Assembly: GCA_021234155.1 (NCBI GenBank)
Contig: JAJEKV010000214.1
Location: 434,001-498,000, forward strand
DNA from: Isoetes taiwanensis
Taxonomy: Eukaryota > Streptophyta > Lycopodiopsida > Isoetales > Isoetaceae
Length of the DNA stretch: 64,000 nucleotides
Direction of reading: 5' to 3'
Below are positions 1 to 12,400 of this stretch, in pieces. How positions within the stretch are numbered: the stretch's first letter is position 1; each line of letters opens with the position of its first letter. Both the position numbers and the translations under genes were made by a program. The notes beneath the pieces are model-generated. The model did not search any database. It was not told where the DNA came from and saw only the letters and a program-made list of their open reading frames with translations.

Positions 1-523
1 CTTGCTTCGTTGTCCAGGAAAAAGCTTATAGCTATTGCATTAATTCGCATACGGTCCTATAAGCTATAGATTGAGACATGTAGATGGAATGGCCCCCATT
101 GTCGCGAGAAGCGAGATTATACGTCTGTTACCAGTTACAGGTTATTGAAGATGTAAGCCATACTCTTTTAAGATGTCCTACTTTTGAGATGGTCAAGAAT
201 CACTATTTAACCTTAGCATTCCATTCCACGCTTCCACAACTTCTCAGAGCACCATATTTGCATGACTTGGTATTATACATACTCGAGGTAGCGTCTTCAA
301 TTACTAAGCCCTCAGTACACATCATGGTCTACTTTTTTTCCTGATTGTCTCGTATCATCATTTACTGCAAAGGTTTTCCCCTTGAAAACCTTTCGAGGTA
401 GAGTTTTTTTAATTCTAGTAGTAGTGGCTAGCCCATTGTATGGGTCCCATGACCTCTTGGTTTTCGTGGAAGTAAAACAAAATCTATTCTATTCTATTCT
501 ATTCTATTCTATTCTATTCTAAA
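1..523 (+). mobile_element. 3' end of a LINE (ORF2 C-terminus plus tail)
   Basis: A short reading frame at 84-344 contains EDVSHTLLRCP after an upstream Cys. This resembles the Cys/His zf-RVT segment that ends many plant LINE ORF2 proteins. About 140 bp of non-coding sequence follow, then a (TATTC)n run at 483-521. The same pentamer ends LINE copies at 10,820-10,843, 18,495-18,512 and, inverted, 43,640-43,669, so it is read as the 3' tail. The element is cut off by the window start and no RT domain remains. The family is L1-type in a broad sense. Confidence 0.6.
483..521 (+). repeat. (TATTC)n LINE tail microsatellite
   Basis: About seven to eight tandem pentamers at the end of the LINE fragment. 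Pentamer tails of this sequence recur at every LINE 3' end that can be recognised here. Confidence 0.9.
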
Positions 524-3190
524 ATATCACTCTGCCCTACTGCTTGTTGCTCCAAAGTAGAAAGCCTGATAGCATGGCAAAAGGAATGGACATGTGTCAT
601 GGCGGCATGGCATTTGACTTTGTAAGCATATTTTTTGTCATAAAAAACTTTTTCAACTAATTTGACCCAAAGTCGATGGTTTATGAAGCAAATGGAAGCT
701 AAAAAATGTATTTGAAGGGAACAGGGAAGAATCAACTTCAGAAGATGAGAAAATAGGCTCAATGGCATGGAATCAAGACAAAATTCAACATTAGCAAAGA
801 TTTAGTATTACGAAAACTTGTAAATCTTCAAACCTTCAAGTTAACTTATAAAACCTGGTCATGCGATCTCTTCTCTCAAATATTTTGTGAATGTGCTATA
901 ACTTTGAATGAGATTAGTCAATGACAAATGGTCTTGTAAAATGCAAAAGCTTTAAACGGGTTTCTTTACAACTTCAATTCTCATTGTTTTACTTGGGTTC
1001 ACAATTTTTAGTTCGAATTTTCCTCAAAAACAAAGAGCATATATATTTCATTCTAGTTAGAACTTGTCGTCCGTTTCCTCACCTATGTCTAGCCCTATTA
1101 TTGTATTTTTTATCTTGTTTATGGAATACTGTAATGTTTTGCCTATGATTAGCTAACCCACTCCCTTCAAATCTATAAACCCAATGTTATATTGTTGCTG
1201 TGTATGAATTAAACGTCTATGTATCACTTAAGAGTTAGGGTTGTTCAAATGATTGAGGCTACAATGTTGTTCTATAACAACTTGAAAAATTGGCATTGTG
1301 TCATTATTCAAGTGATTCATGCTCCCAACCTATTTTTTTTCTACAACTTGGAAGTGGTCGTTGTCATTGTCGTCATTGTGTTCGAGTGATTCGTGCCGCC
1401 ATATTGTTCTATTTTGACTAGAGAGTGGTTATTATCTTGCAAAGTGGGAGCCAAGGTGCAATTTATCAATGGTTGGGGTGTGTAGCTTTGTAGAATCGCC
1501 CCCCCCTCCCCCCCTTTTTTTTTGGTTGTTGCTAGAAATCTTATATTATACGATATTAGAGTTTGTGGTATTTTTGTACGCTGAATATTCTAAGCTTGAG
1601 GTTTCTTTACATGGCAATACTGGCCAATTGGCTTTTAGGCATCACAATAAAAACATAATTAACATGGTACTTATTTAGGGCTTTTATTGGAAAGCATCAA
1701 GGTGCCAGATTAGGCGCCTATTGCAGATCCAAAAATGGCTCTGATGGCCTTGTGTTGAATGTCAGATTTGCCACTTGGAATGGCCATTTGTGTTTTGTTT
1801 CAAGGATCCAAGCTGCTACAATAGTCGATTGTAGTAAGATGATGAACACATGGGTTTCTTTGTTGCATGTGGTTGTGATAGATTCTAGGCACTTGTGGCA
1901 GTCCAAAATTGCATTGAGGGATTTTCACAAGTGTTTCTTGAAGCTTCTCTGGAATATAGATTATGCAAGTTAGAATCTTTCAACTCCTCCTACTTGTTTG
2001 CTTTGTGAAGGATTTTTTGTAGATTGAAAGGTAGCATATGCCCTCACTTGGTATTTTGTTGTCCTTAGATTTTGTCAAATGTTAGTTTTGTATTTGAAAT
2101 GCCAAATTCGTGATTTTTCTAGCTTTGTAAGAGAGAGCTAACCGTCTAATCAGGAGGTGTTGTAGAATCCATGGGATATTATTAGGCTTTTGGCCACATT
2201 CCATGCTTTCACCTTTGCTGGTGTATTAGGTGGTTTTGCCTCAGTAATTGAAGAAGTGCACCCACTAAATGTGAACCCAAATCTGCCTTTCCATATTACT
2301 AATGAGTTTACGTAACATAGAAGCTGGCAAATTACCTCAAGAGCCAAGGTAACTTACATCAGCATCAAGTATACCACTTAAAAGTTTCATATCAGGGACA
2401 CATTCCTTATAAATGGAACCATGTTTAAATAAAAAGCCTGCTACATGCTACAGGAGGCAGCTTTCCATAATATAGTCCAAAAACATACTATAATAGTTTA
2501 TGGAAATACTTATATAAAAGTCCAACATCTATTGTGCATCCATAAGGTCCTGTATGGTTAGATCCAACACCCTGCCTCTACCAAACATATTCAGCAAAAG
2601 ATCCAGTTTGGCCACTGGGTAATTTGTGAAATCCAGCAGTAGAAGAACATGAGCCTCCCTCTTCTGCTGCCACTTATGGTACAAATTCATGAAGAAATGC
2701 CTCAGGTTGTTATGGCTCCAAGCTTCAGGCCTGTTTAATACCTTCTTAATGGCAGATGCATGGATCAAATTCTTGCTTCAGCTTCTTTTTCCTCAATCCT
2801 AGGGAGATTTGAATCCTCACTGTCTGAGTCTTCTGCTACCCCCATTCCCCTGTCAGCAACTCCATATCTACTGAGTCTCCTCATAGCATCTGTGCAAAAC
2901 ATCATCATTAACTGTTAGTTTAAGAAAAAAGAAATCCGAGCACAAAAACAACGGGGAGGGCGAATTGGACGGGGAGGGCTTAGGGACGGGGAGGGGAGCA
3001 TAGCGATGACCAGATAAGTGTACCACCCGGAAATTAGATAAAGGTTCATAGTGCATTAGTATTCTTTATCTATAAAAGATTAGATTAAGAACATGCCGTA
3101 TTTCTGTCAAAGACGTTAGGAGATATAACAAGAATTGCCAGATTAACTGAGCCTAACCATAACAGCGGAGTGCTAGATCTTAGTAAATGA
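524..3190. other. No supported gene; weak coding-like scraps
   Basis: No convincing gene is seen. A pyrimidine run (C then T) lies at 1,499-1,524. Two minus-strand open stretches, 2,150-2,347 (contains PPNTPAKVKAWNVAKSL) and 2,529-2,768 (contains NNLRHFFMNLYHKW), have protein-like composition. I do not recognise them; they may be fragments of an old element or exon. Low confidence. Confidence 0.3.
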
Positions 3191-4039
3191 AGATGGTAAA
3201 CAGGTAGGATAGCAGGGGTGTGGAAAATGATCAGCGTGAACTAGTATAAGTGTAGCAGAATAGAAATATGAAGACCCACAGATCAAGATTCCGGCTCCGG
3301 CGATGGGCGATTCAGAATTTCAAAATTTCAGAGCCGTTGAAGAAACAGCCGTATGTCAGCCGTATGAGTAAGACATAGTAAAATACCATAAAATAAATAA
3401 AACAAAATAAAATGAAATAAAACTTTGAGAACCAGTAAAATTTGGAAACTAATTTGGAGAATAATTGGGCTAAAACAGGTAGGATAATAAAATAGAACAC
3501 CAGTAGACGCGGGACACGTGGCGGGGTCGGAAGAAGGAAGAAAAAAGAAGAAAAACGTATGGACAATAGTTAAAATATGTAAACATATATAAAATATAAA
3601 GCGCCGGGAATTAGCGCGTATAAGTAAGCGTGACGGATAATAATAATCATGACAATTACGGTAGCCATAATAATGAAATGCAAAGGAAATATGAGAAGGT
3701 ACACATGGCAGAGTACGGGTCAAGGATATGCGGCAGGGATTAGCAGACGAAAACCCTCGGGACAGGATAGGACAAGACTGGCGTTTAAGGCAGGCGGCCG
3801 GAATTAATAAGGCGGGAAAAGCTGACAACTTTCGTAAACCCTAAACTACCCTAACATCTATATAACAGTGAGGACGAAGGAAAAGTGAGTGTGAAGATCG
3901 TCTCCGGCTGCCCGATTGCTTCAGCGCCTCGATTGTTCCAGCGCCTTAGTGATTGGAATCCGGAGAATTAGGCCTAACAGGGGGAGCGCCACCAAAAAAT
4001 CTCAGCCTCCGGCCCAGATCCCAGCTCTGAAGCAAAAGG

Positions 4040-4524
4040 ATGGACAAGAGTAAGGACAAGGGTAAGAAAGTTTTGATTGATGTATGCGGGGAGGAAAAGG
4101 TCGAAAAGATTGCAAGAAGCTTCCTAAGCTCGGGCGCTCGAGGCAACCTCCCTTCACGGTGCCTTTCAACCCGGATTTAGAAGAGCTCAATCCTTGGTGC
4201 ATCCGCTTTGTGGTATGGAGGTGCTTAAAGCAGGTCTACCATCATGCATCCCGCTTGGTGGGCGTTCATTGCTTATACTGTGACCGAATTCATCATGCAC
4301 AGTCCATGCGAGATAGTGGTTATACTCTAGGAATGCTGGAAGTTCTCGGAGTATTGGGCGACAAGAACGACACTGTAAGACGCCAAGACATAGATCGAAC
4401 CATGCAATGCTTCAACAGATTACAGGTCCAAGCTGCTATACAAAGGTGCTCTAATTTCCAACACAACTGGCTGATATGTGATGCCGGAAAGTCAGTATCA
4501 TCGGCCGTGAAAAACCCCGCTTGA
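4040..4524 (+). pseudogene. ORF0 of LINE copy A (Cys/His-rich protein, function unknown)
   Basis: Homologous to the ORF at 11,852-12,400. The shared core reads NPDLE[ED]LNPWCI, then VHCL[YF]CDRIHHAQSMRD, then DKNDTVRRQD and MQCFNRLQ. The CxxC followed by HH suggests a metal-binding or nucleic-acid-binding fold. The apparent ATG at 4,040 (aligned to 11,852) is out of frame with the main reading frame, which is open from 4,084, so the N-terminus is frameshifted. The C-terminal part, which has CxxC in copy B, is lost after 4,524, although homologous DNA continues to about 4,620. I recognise no named family. The position, 1.6 kb upstream of ORF1 in both copies, argues that it belongs to the element. 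Confidence 0.65.
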
Positions 4525-5512
4525 TTTTCGTCTTAGGGTTACATAGTGAGAAATCTGGAAAAGGTCCAGAAGATCGGGGAACCGTCTTCGGAAAAGAAAC
4601 CCAAAAATTAGTCTTTCCTCCCAAGAAATAGGGATGCATGTCAGGGTTTTTGGTCCTACCTTTTCTTTCTATTTTTGTTTTTAATCTATCGTGTCTCGTT
4701 ATGTCCTGTTTTTGTTTAAGATAAACCAAGATCAGATCAGATTATCTAGAGCCAGCAACGACATTAACAGACGGGAGGCCGCCAAGAATATATATATAAT
4801 AGATAATTCCGATCAGAAGAGGTTACGACGGCATTGAAAAGAAGAATGCATAGATGAAGAAAAGAAGAATTAATCAGAAAGTCGAAGGCCTGAACATGAC
4901 ATTAATGTAGTGGTGTTAATGTAATGTGTTGATTATGTAATACCTCCATGGGGAGAAAATTTCTGAATGAAGGCAGTTTTGAAGTAATGGTTATCAAGGG
5001 TAAAGTAGCCTCAATAAAATCAATAAAATCAAATGAATCTAAAGTAATATACGTTATCGATAAATTAGCTTCAAAGTACAAACTCTAAAAATCGCCTCAA
5101 TGATGAAATGATCCCGATCCATAGCATACCACACCTAAGACAAGGCACGGATATATGGGAAGTTATAAACAGACATTGGAAGGCTACTAAGGGAGTTCAC
5201 AACCGTAAGTCCCACCACAGATATATATATACAAACAGGGGAAGCATTACAGAGACACGGGGCCTTGGGCAATAGAACATGAGAACACAATGGATAACAA
5301 AGTAAATTAGACAAACCGGATCATATCATGGGAGACATCTACTGGGAGTGAGAAGGTGGCGAACGCACCAAAAAAGGAATACAAGTGGAGGGGCAACACA
5401 TATTGGACAGATAGGCAAGGAACAGGAATAATTGGTCACACGGAACCGTACGCGTAGAAACACAAACAAAATGAGATCAACGGGGGAACAAACAGAGAAA
5501 AGAGGAACATCA

Positions 5513-5815
5513 GAGTAAAAGGAGGACGGGGCAAGATACGGGACAGAGAGGCTATGCCTCCGCCGTACACCAGGATAGCGAGGGCTAGACCCACCAACTG
5601 GTAACCCGGACCACCAAAAACTCATTAGCACCTGGGGGGACGGCATATGACTTATTTAGAGAGGTATGGAGAATACCTCGCCATCGCTTCCGTCGGCCAC
5701 GCAGTAAAAGGTGGACGGGCAAGTTACGGGACAGCGAGGCCAAGCCTCCGCCGTCTGCACCACGATAGCGAGGGCTAGACCCACCAACTGGTACCCCGGA
5801 CCACTAAAAACTCAT
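5513..5815 (+). repeat. Paired structured repeats R1 and R2 of LINE copy A
   Basis: Two related units of about 110 bp lie at 5,513-5,630 and 5,700-5,815. Each contains a perfect hairpin (GAGGCTATGCCTC in R1, GAGGCCAAGCCTC in R2), then CCAGGATAGCGAGGGC or a near relative, a GGG-CTAGA-CCC stem, ACCAACTGGT and ACTAAAAACTC or its variant. The same pair, in the same order, occurs at 13,312-13,592 and inverted at 45,288-45,575. Confidence 0.8.
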
Positions 5816-6185
5816 TATAAACTCATTATAATACCTTATATCTCCTTATGGGTTTAGATACCAACGTAATTAATGCAAAAGCGCAGATATATACCCAACT
5901 AAGCAACCTCGAAAAACCCAAAAGGATCAACCTTGGGCAAATGTATCTAAAGAAGGTAAATGATAATAAAAGAGATGGACGAAATTAATTAGGTTTTAAA
6001 ATTTGAAATTCAAATCAAAACGGTAATTACGGTAATTAATAAAAATGCCGTTTAGAATTAGGGAATATATAGTCATAGTGGGGACGACGGCTAGCTTACG
6101 TGATTGAGAGCCGAAAGCACAAGCGATCGCCTAAGAGCCACCAATAAGTCCTCGCGGGCACAGGATTATCTTGCAAACGAGGACC

Positions 6186-6719
6186 ATGGCCGACAGCACC
6201 AATGGTAGCCAGCAGAGAAGGTCGGATGTGGCAAGAGCCCCGGTGAGCCAACAGGACCTACGGGACTTCCTGGCACAGATGGATAAGCGGCTGGAATCAA
6301 AGATCCCGAACCTGGATGCACTTAACGCGCTGGCTGAAACGTGCAACAGCAACAAAACAGCCATCACTAGCATGGACCTGAGAGTAGGAGGGGTGGAGAA
6401 GACGAATGAGGAAATGCAGCGGAGGATGGACGAAATCGAAGAAGAAAAGGCAAAGATCCTGCAAAGGTTGGTTGAATTAGAGAAATCAAATGTTGAGCTG
6501 GATGCATGGGAGTCATTTGATAGGATAAAGCCACACTTAAGGGAATATGAGGAGCAAAATAAAATTAAGCATGATGTTAGGCTAATTGGGATAGCAGAAA
6601 GGCCTAACGAGGATATATATCGAGTTACTGCAGAAGTGTTAGAAACGGTGTTCAAGGAGCACAGGGGCGCCATCATCAACTACGCATCAGGCCAATGGAG
6701 GGGAGGGGGAGACACATAA
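6186..6719 (+). pseudogene. LINE ORF1 (coiled coil plus RRM-like), copy A
   Basis: Likely an RNA-binding ORF1 chaperone of an L1-like LINE. The start is the ATG at 6,186 (MADSTNGSQQ); the frame is open slightly further upstream without an ATG. Residues about 20-125 are highly charged and heptad-rich (EEMQRRMDEIEEEKAKILQR), predicting a coiled coil. They are followed by KHDVRLIGIAERPNEDIY, which matches the start of the RRM in L1 ORF1p. The frame breaks at about 6,700. The rest of the domain (INLTLRDLATKERIL) continues in another frame and is intact in copy B at 14,314-14,703. This type differs from the DUF4283 ORF1 of the LINE at 61-62 kb. Confidence 0.75.
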
Positions 6720-7239
6720 ACTTGACGTTAAGGGATTTGGCTACCAAGGAAAGGATCCTACGATGGGACCCGATTGAGGAATGGAATCAAGGTACGTGAG
6801 TCATTAATCCGTGATGCGTAGACAGTGGGTGCACGACAGGAGTTGGCCAAAGCCGTGGATCCTGAACCAAGCAGAATACAAGCGGGGTCAAGAATGGCAA
6901 GGTCTATATACACAAGAGGGGAGAGAAAAGCGACTCAACCGCAGAAGGAACGGCATCGTGGTGGTTGCCGGGTGGGGTGGGGATAGAAAATCAACGGAGG
7001 CAAGAGAAGGAAAAATATATACCGATGTCTATACAAAGGTAATGGAGAACGATCGCGTAAGGAAGCTCTAAGAGCAAAAAAAGTACTGTGAGAAGGGAAC
7101 CAGAATCGTAGTAATAGGAAGAAACCAAAACGGGGAAACGAAGAGCGAAAGCAACACAAGCAAGGTTCGAGGGCCAACCCCGACAATGAAGACCAGGGAA
7201 GACCAAGGAGGATGGGCATTGGTACGTAAAACACAGAGA

Positions 7240-10020
7240 TACGTATGAGCAACCCGGGGGAAAAGACGTTGACATTGTGGTAATCGAACTGCACGGGTAC
7301 CCATGGGATGATGGAGAAAGGTTAGAAGGTGCCCAAGGTACGTGACATAATATGCCCCCGATGAGACTTGGGAGCATAACGCCAAAAAGGCCGCCGAGGA
7401 GGAAGGATACCAACCTGCTCAACGGTTGGAAAGACGTGGAATTTAAAATAGGGAGGGGGTGCAGGTTTGGCTTGTTATATAAAAAACAAGAAAGTTAACA
7501 ATGCATGTATGTTACATTCAGATATCAATAAAAGATATATGGTTTTGAGTATCCAAATGAAAAACAAACAAGATGTGGTTTCGATAATTACATATTACCC
7601 AAATAACAAGTGATAAACTAGAACCGCTAGATCCGGGAGAGAATATAACTAAAATGGAAGGAACAAGGACCGATGATTATAATAGGAGATCTAAATGCTA
7701 GAACCGGACAGAACAAGCACAGTAGTACACATATGGGGATGAGATAGGGGCCGATAAAGGTATAATGATGAGGGCAATGTGGAGTGGCGGAGGGGATAAG
7801 ATAAGGCGAGGTCAATGCTAGAGGTGAATTACCATCATGGAAGTATGCAACGGCAACGTGGATGATTATAGCCAATGGTGTGGGAAAATGGAGGGGATCG
7901 GGGAGGCTTCACGAGCCAAAACACACATGGTAAGAGCATAGTGGATTATATAATTGTGAACTAACAAGCAAAAAAAGGATAGAAGGGCTGATGCTACGTG
8001 AATGGTCGAACGGGAGGAGGGAAAGCCATAGACCGCTTAAACTAACAATCGGGCTAGGGGAGACGCCACAAAAAGACAAAGATGTAAAAAGAAAGGAAGA
8101 TAATAAGGACGGGGTGAAGATTCAGGGCCCAGGAGACACACGCAGTAAACCTTCACCCAAAATGATCAAGGAGGAAATGGGAGAATGGAACTGGGAGAGC
8201 ACAACGCTAAGTGAGAATGGAAACACCCTAAATGACATCATGGTAAGGGTAGCAACAGAGGTGTTTGGGAAAAAAAGATCAAAATCAGAAAAATAGGGCA
8301 TTTAGAGCTTCAAGATGGTATGATGACGAATGTAGGGAATACAAGAGGAAAGTAAGAAAACATAGGGGAAAGGAGACATACCGAGAAGAAAGGGCAAAGA
8401 TACATAAGATTATCAAGAAGAAGAGATACAATAACTGTTATAAAGACCAATGGTATTTGGGGAAAATGTTGAAAAACAGCCCCGGAAGGTTTTGGAGAGG
8501 ACTCAAAAATAAAGGAGGGGAAGTAATGTGAAAGCAAAGAACGAACAAGATGACATTGGAACCGAGGGATGGGAGAGTTACTTGGATAAATTATACAAGA
8601 CAGGGCACCTCCAAGATCCATACCACTACAAAGATGATCGTGACAAACCATGCTTCAACTTGCTAGACGTAGGGATGGCCCCAAACGTGATGGCCAATCA
8701 TAAAGCTCCGGATTTATACTGGACTCACCGCTGAACAGGCGAAGTGGTGCTCAATTAGAAATCGCAGACAAAAGTTACGCATATTTTAACCGGCATCATA
8801 TATACGTGACTTTACGCATGATGGACATACAACAGAGTCATACCTTTACATAAGACGTGGAATAGAAAAGATCCGTGGAATTACAGAACAATAATGGTAA
8901 AGCCGATTTTCGCAAAATGGTTTGGAAAGGTATTGGATAATAAAAAAAAAAGAAATGGGCGTAAGAAGGGAAATATGAGAGCAAGGGGCAAAGGTGGTGG
9001 TTCAGACCGAGCACTCAACCACGATCATCTAGTGACCCTAATGGATATTAATAGAGCGTAACAAATTGCGTGGAAAGAAAATAACTGGCCGCTTTGTAGA
9101 TTTCGAAAAGCATTCGACACGGCCCGAGAGAAGCCGCTAAAGAGATTGATGGACATGCAGGCCCCGGAGAAATATGGTAGGATCGATAGCAAGACTATAC
9201 CACAAGGTGTATGCTAAAATGGAACAGAAGGACAACCCGATAACTGTGACACCGGGTAAAGCAGTGGATGCCCGATTATCCCCAACACCGCTTGGAATAT
9301 ACATAGACGCATCTACACAGGATACACATATCGAACGAAGGGAGACGAAAGCATGCCCCAACGCTAGGAGACACGAAGGTACCAATAATGCTATACGCGG
9401 ATGATCTTAGTATGATGGCAACAAAGAACAAAGGAATGCATGTGATCGCTCAAAATTCTAGAACAATTCGGCGTGAGGATACGGTGGCTGACAATTGAAT
9501 CTAGCAAAAACTAAGATAGTCATCTTTGGACACAAGAAAGGCATAAACCTTTTAAATATAAAGGTAACGAGATAGAGGAACCAACAGAATACAGATATCT
9601 AGGGTATGACACGCACGGCACAGGGAAATGGACCAAAGGAGCCAATGCCGATTTCAATCAGCTATAGGAAGCTACTTCAACATGAAGCACTTTTGTAAAG
9701 TAGAATAACCGAATTGGGATATCAAATGTTATCTATTCAGTGCAGTAATAGCCACCACCCAGTTATACGGAGCAGAAGCATGGGGGCCAGGTCTAACAGA
9801 GAGAAACTGGGAAAAGCAGGAAGGAATTCTTAGGCAATGGCACGCGATTGTGAATTCAGGGTGAGGACAAACACACCACTAACAATCATGGTCCTCGAAA
9901 CAGGTAAGTAAAACCAATGGAAGTGAGAGCATGGGAGAGAACTATAAGATACCGCCGTGAGATAACGCGGAGACATACAAGGAAAATCGCCCAAAGATTG
10001 CAATCACGTAATCAACAAAA
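7240..10020 (+). pseudogene. LINE ORF2 (endonuclease, RT), copy A, heavily frameshifted
   Basis: Fragments follow copy B in order. The endonuclease end lies near 7,990-8,060 (RRESHRPLKL), the pre-RT segment at 8,265-8,530 (PGRFWRGLKNK), the start of RT at about 8,640-8,735 (NVMANHKAPDLY), a YADD catalytic box at about 9,394-9,405, and the C-terminal region near 9,590-9,980 (EYRYLGYDTHGTGKW, TPLTIMVLETG). More than ten frame changes are needed to read it through, so it cannot encode an enzyme. Both copies share ESHRP where SDHxP is usual for this endonuclease family. Confidence 0.75.
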
Positions 10021-10489
10021 TCACATATCCTCGAAAAGCAAAGGATGGTTTAAGGAGGTGGCAACATGGACCGCATAAAATGGGATTGAATCCGAAAGTG
10101 ACCTAATAGAAGAGGGGCAGTGGAATGAGGAGGGGCGCACCACAACAGAACAAGAGCATGGCTGCAAAGGCATACGGGACCCAAGACAGACTGGCTCATA
10201 CAGGTTTTTAATCCAGACCAACAAATAGGACATCAGATATACAGGATAACTTACTAGGGAAAAACGTAAGGACACGCTTAGCCGATTTAGGATGGGAAGC
10301 CATGATCCGAGAATCGAAAAAAGACAGTGGAGAGGGGTAGACAAGGAAGACGGGATATGCGTAACCCGCGACGGGGACAATAGAGGATGAGAACCATATG
10401 ATTAGTGATCTGCCCGCATATACCGGAGACATCAGTGACAGATATAGGAATATAAGGTGGGAGAACCACCACAAGCCGATGAAGATGAC

Positions 10490-10843
10490 AGAATCACTAA
10501 GTGATTCAGCGTGACGCCGATCCACGTAGAATGACGGCAAGAACATTAGAGAAGTACACAAATGAAAGAGGGCTTGTAATATGATCCCACAAAAGCATTT
10601 ATATAGCCTCACACAAATTGCTCGCCTAAAAGCTGATTGATAACGACGATCTTTGCACGGCCAAGAAGCCGAGGTAAAAGCGGGTGCCGTATTAAAAGGA
10701 AAAAGTCACCAGAAAAAGGCTACATTGTAACAAATAAGCTGATGTGCTAGTAGCACCCTTTTAGGAGCACTCGCCCATGCTACACAAGTCCGGGGCCTTA
10801 TGGCACAAAGGACACAAATGTATTCTATTCTATTCTATTCTAT
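10490..10843 (+). other. LINE copy A 3' UTR and tail
   Basis: Sequence shared with 18,180-18,512 and, inverted, with 43,640-44,192. It runs through 'cttgtaatatgatcc', 'gctgattgataacgacgatc', 'aaaaggctaca' and 'ctcgcccatgctacacaag' to the (TATTC)n tail at 10,820-10,843. The high conservation among three copies fits a 3' end recognised by the element's RT. Confidence 0.8.
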
Positions 10844-10860
10844 ATTCACTGCATATAATC

Positions 10861-10918
10861 ATGGGCGATGGGCGATGGGCGATGGGCAATGGGCGTTGGG
10901 CATTGGGCGATGATGGGT
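10861..10918 (+). repeat. GATGGGC minisatellite
   Basis: About eight 7-bp units (GGGCGAT with variants) lie between the tail of LINE copy A and the start of copy B. A related ggcgatgggcgat string occurs at 3,299-3,311 in the leader of copy A, so the array may be expanded LINE leader sequence. Confidence 0.8.
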
Positions 10919-11851
10919 GATGTCAACATGTCAACAGGATAAAGCGATATCAGGTAAGTACATTCACGGAGATTATAGATTGTAGATTAGATAAATACAA
11001 TAACTGTGCTCTTGGGTAAGAGGAAGGTTTTGATCGTCGGGATATGAATATGTTCTTTGATTAATGTCTCAAACAATATGTGAAAACAAAAAAGGTAATA
11101 GGTAAAGCAGGGGTACCACTATGATCCAAGATTAGAGATTGAATCATAAGAGTAAGTCGTAAACTCGCATGCACAGAAAGCATGGGCGAAAGGAACCCGA
11201 GATTCCGGCATTCGGTGATTTCAAATTACAAAACCGTTAACAAAAAAAAAAAAAATAATAATAATAATAATAATAATAATTAAATAAATAAATAAAGGGG
11301 GTGGGGGTATTTAAGTTATTTAATTTAATACAACATAATATTAATTAAAGTTGGTAGAGAAACGAATTTACATAATTATTTGAATTACTAAAAGAACGGG
11401 AGACGTGGCAAATCGGGGGAGACTGTGAGAAAATACAAATCAAATTTATATTGTAGGGAATTAACACCTACGATCGGTCCGACGTGTCAACGTAATCATC
11501 ACAATCATTAACGTAATCATCACAATCATTAGACCTAGGGGAAGGGAAATAATGAATAATGAATTATGGATTATGGATTAAGGGAGGACATAGTACAGGT
11601 GTCCGTGTAACAGGTAGTAGACAGGTGGCAGATACACGCATACGAAAATAAGAAGGATAGGATAAGACAAGACCGGCAATTACGACAGACGGGCATAATA
11701 AAGAAGCGGGAATTTAGATAGATTTCGTAACCCTAAAAGATATAACAAGGAGAAGACGAAGAGTGAAGCTCCGCCTCCAAGTTTTCTTTAGTCTTCGAGC
11801 TCCGACTTCAGTGCAATGCCCGACCCGGCTCCGGCAGATTTCAGAATTAGA

Positions 11852-12400
11852 ATGGATAAAAGGAAGAAGATCATCAGCGATGGCGACGGGGATAGGCAAC
11901 CAACCAGGAAGCGCCCGAGATCGGGGGTTCCGGGCAATCTCACCGTGCCATGGAACCCAGACCTTGAAGATCTAAACCCGTGGTGCATTTGTGAGCCGGA
12001 ATGCATATGTTTACATAAAGGTCTGGCGTCATGCATAAGCTATGGGCGCGTCCATTGCTTGTTTTGTGATCGTATTCACCATGCGCAGTCGATGAGGGAT
12101 GCAGGTTATAACCTTGGTCTTCTAGGATTGCTTGGAGTTCTAGCAGACAAGAACGATACAGTCCGACGCCAAGACATGGACAGAGTGATGCAATGCTTTA
12201 ACAGGCTCCAGATGCATGCGGCAATACAGAAGTCTTCCAGCTACTAGCATAATCTTATGATAACCGACTATGGCAAGGTCTGCATATTCTGTTGTAAGAA
12301 AAATCCAGTGGATTTTATATGCCAGGCTTATATGCATAGAAATCTGGAAAAGGTCAAGAAGATAGGAGAGCCTTCGGCAGAAAAGAAGCAGAAGAAGTGA
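11852..12400 (+). pseudogene. ORF0 of LINE copy B (Cys/His-rich protein with one stop)
   Basis: Best copy of the unknown upstream ORF. The ATG at 11,852 (MDKRKK) aligns with the ATG at 4,040 in copy A; an in-frame ATG also exists at 11,816. Residues about 1-30 are basic. The core has WCICEPECIC, GRVHCLFCDRIHH, DKNDTVRRQD and MQCFNRLQMHAAIQ. An in-frame TAG at 12,245 stands where copy A has a Gln codon. Past it the same frame stays open to a TGA at 12,398, adding GKVCIFCCKKNP and a Lys-rich end. The ancestral protein was therefore about 182 residues with several CxxC and HH pairs, suggesting zinc binding. No known family is recognised. Confidence 0.7.

Larger units (their letters stand above)
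3200..10843 (+). mobile_element. LINE copy A (L1-like with extra 5' ORF)
   Basis: This 7.6-kb unit is repeated in the same order as copy B at about 10,990-18,512. In order: a leader (shared start near 'agattccggc' at 3,286 and 11,203), ORF0 at 4,040-4,524, two foldable repeats at 5,513-5,815, ORF1 from 6,186, ORF2 endonuclease and RT from about 7,240 to 10,020, a 3' UTR and a (TATTC)n tail at 10,820-10,843. Every ORF carries frameshifts or stops, so the copy is dead. The 5' edge is approximate, because similarity to copy B fades out between about 3,100 and 3,280. Confidence 0.85.

Noticed and set aside
3328-3828. 166-codon minus-strand frame as a gene
   Set aside because: It lies in the non-coding LINE leader, is low-complexity Phe/Leu/Tyr-rich, and is not open in copy B.
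6131-6679. 182-codon minus-strand frame
   Set aside because: It is a shadow of LINE ORF1 on the plus strand; the Ser/Leu-rich product is typical of antisense reading of a charged coiled coil.
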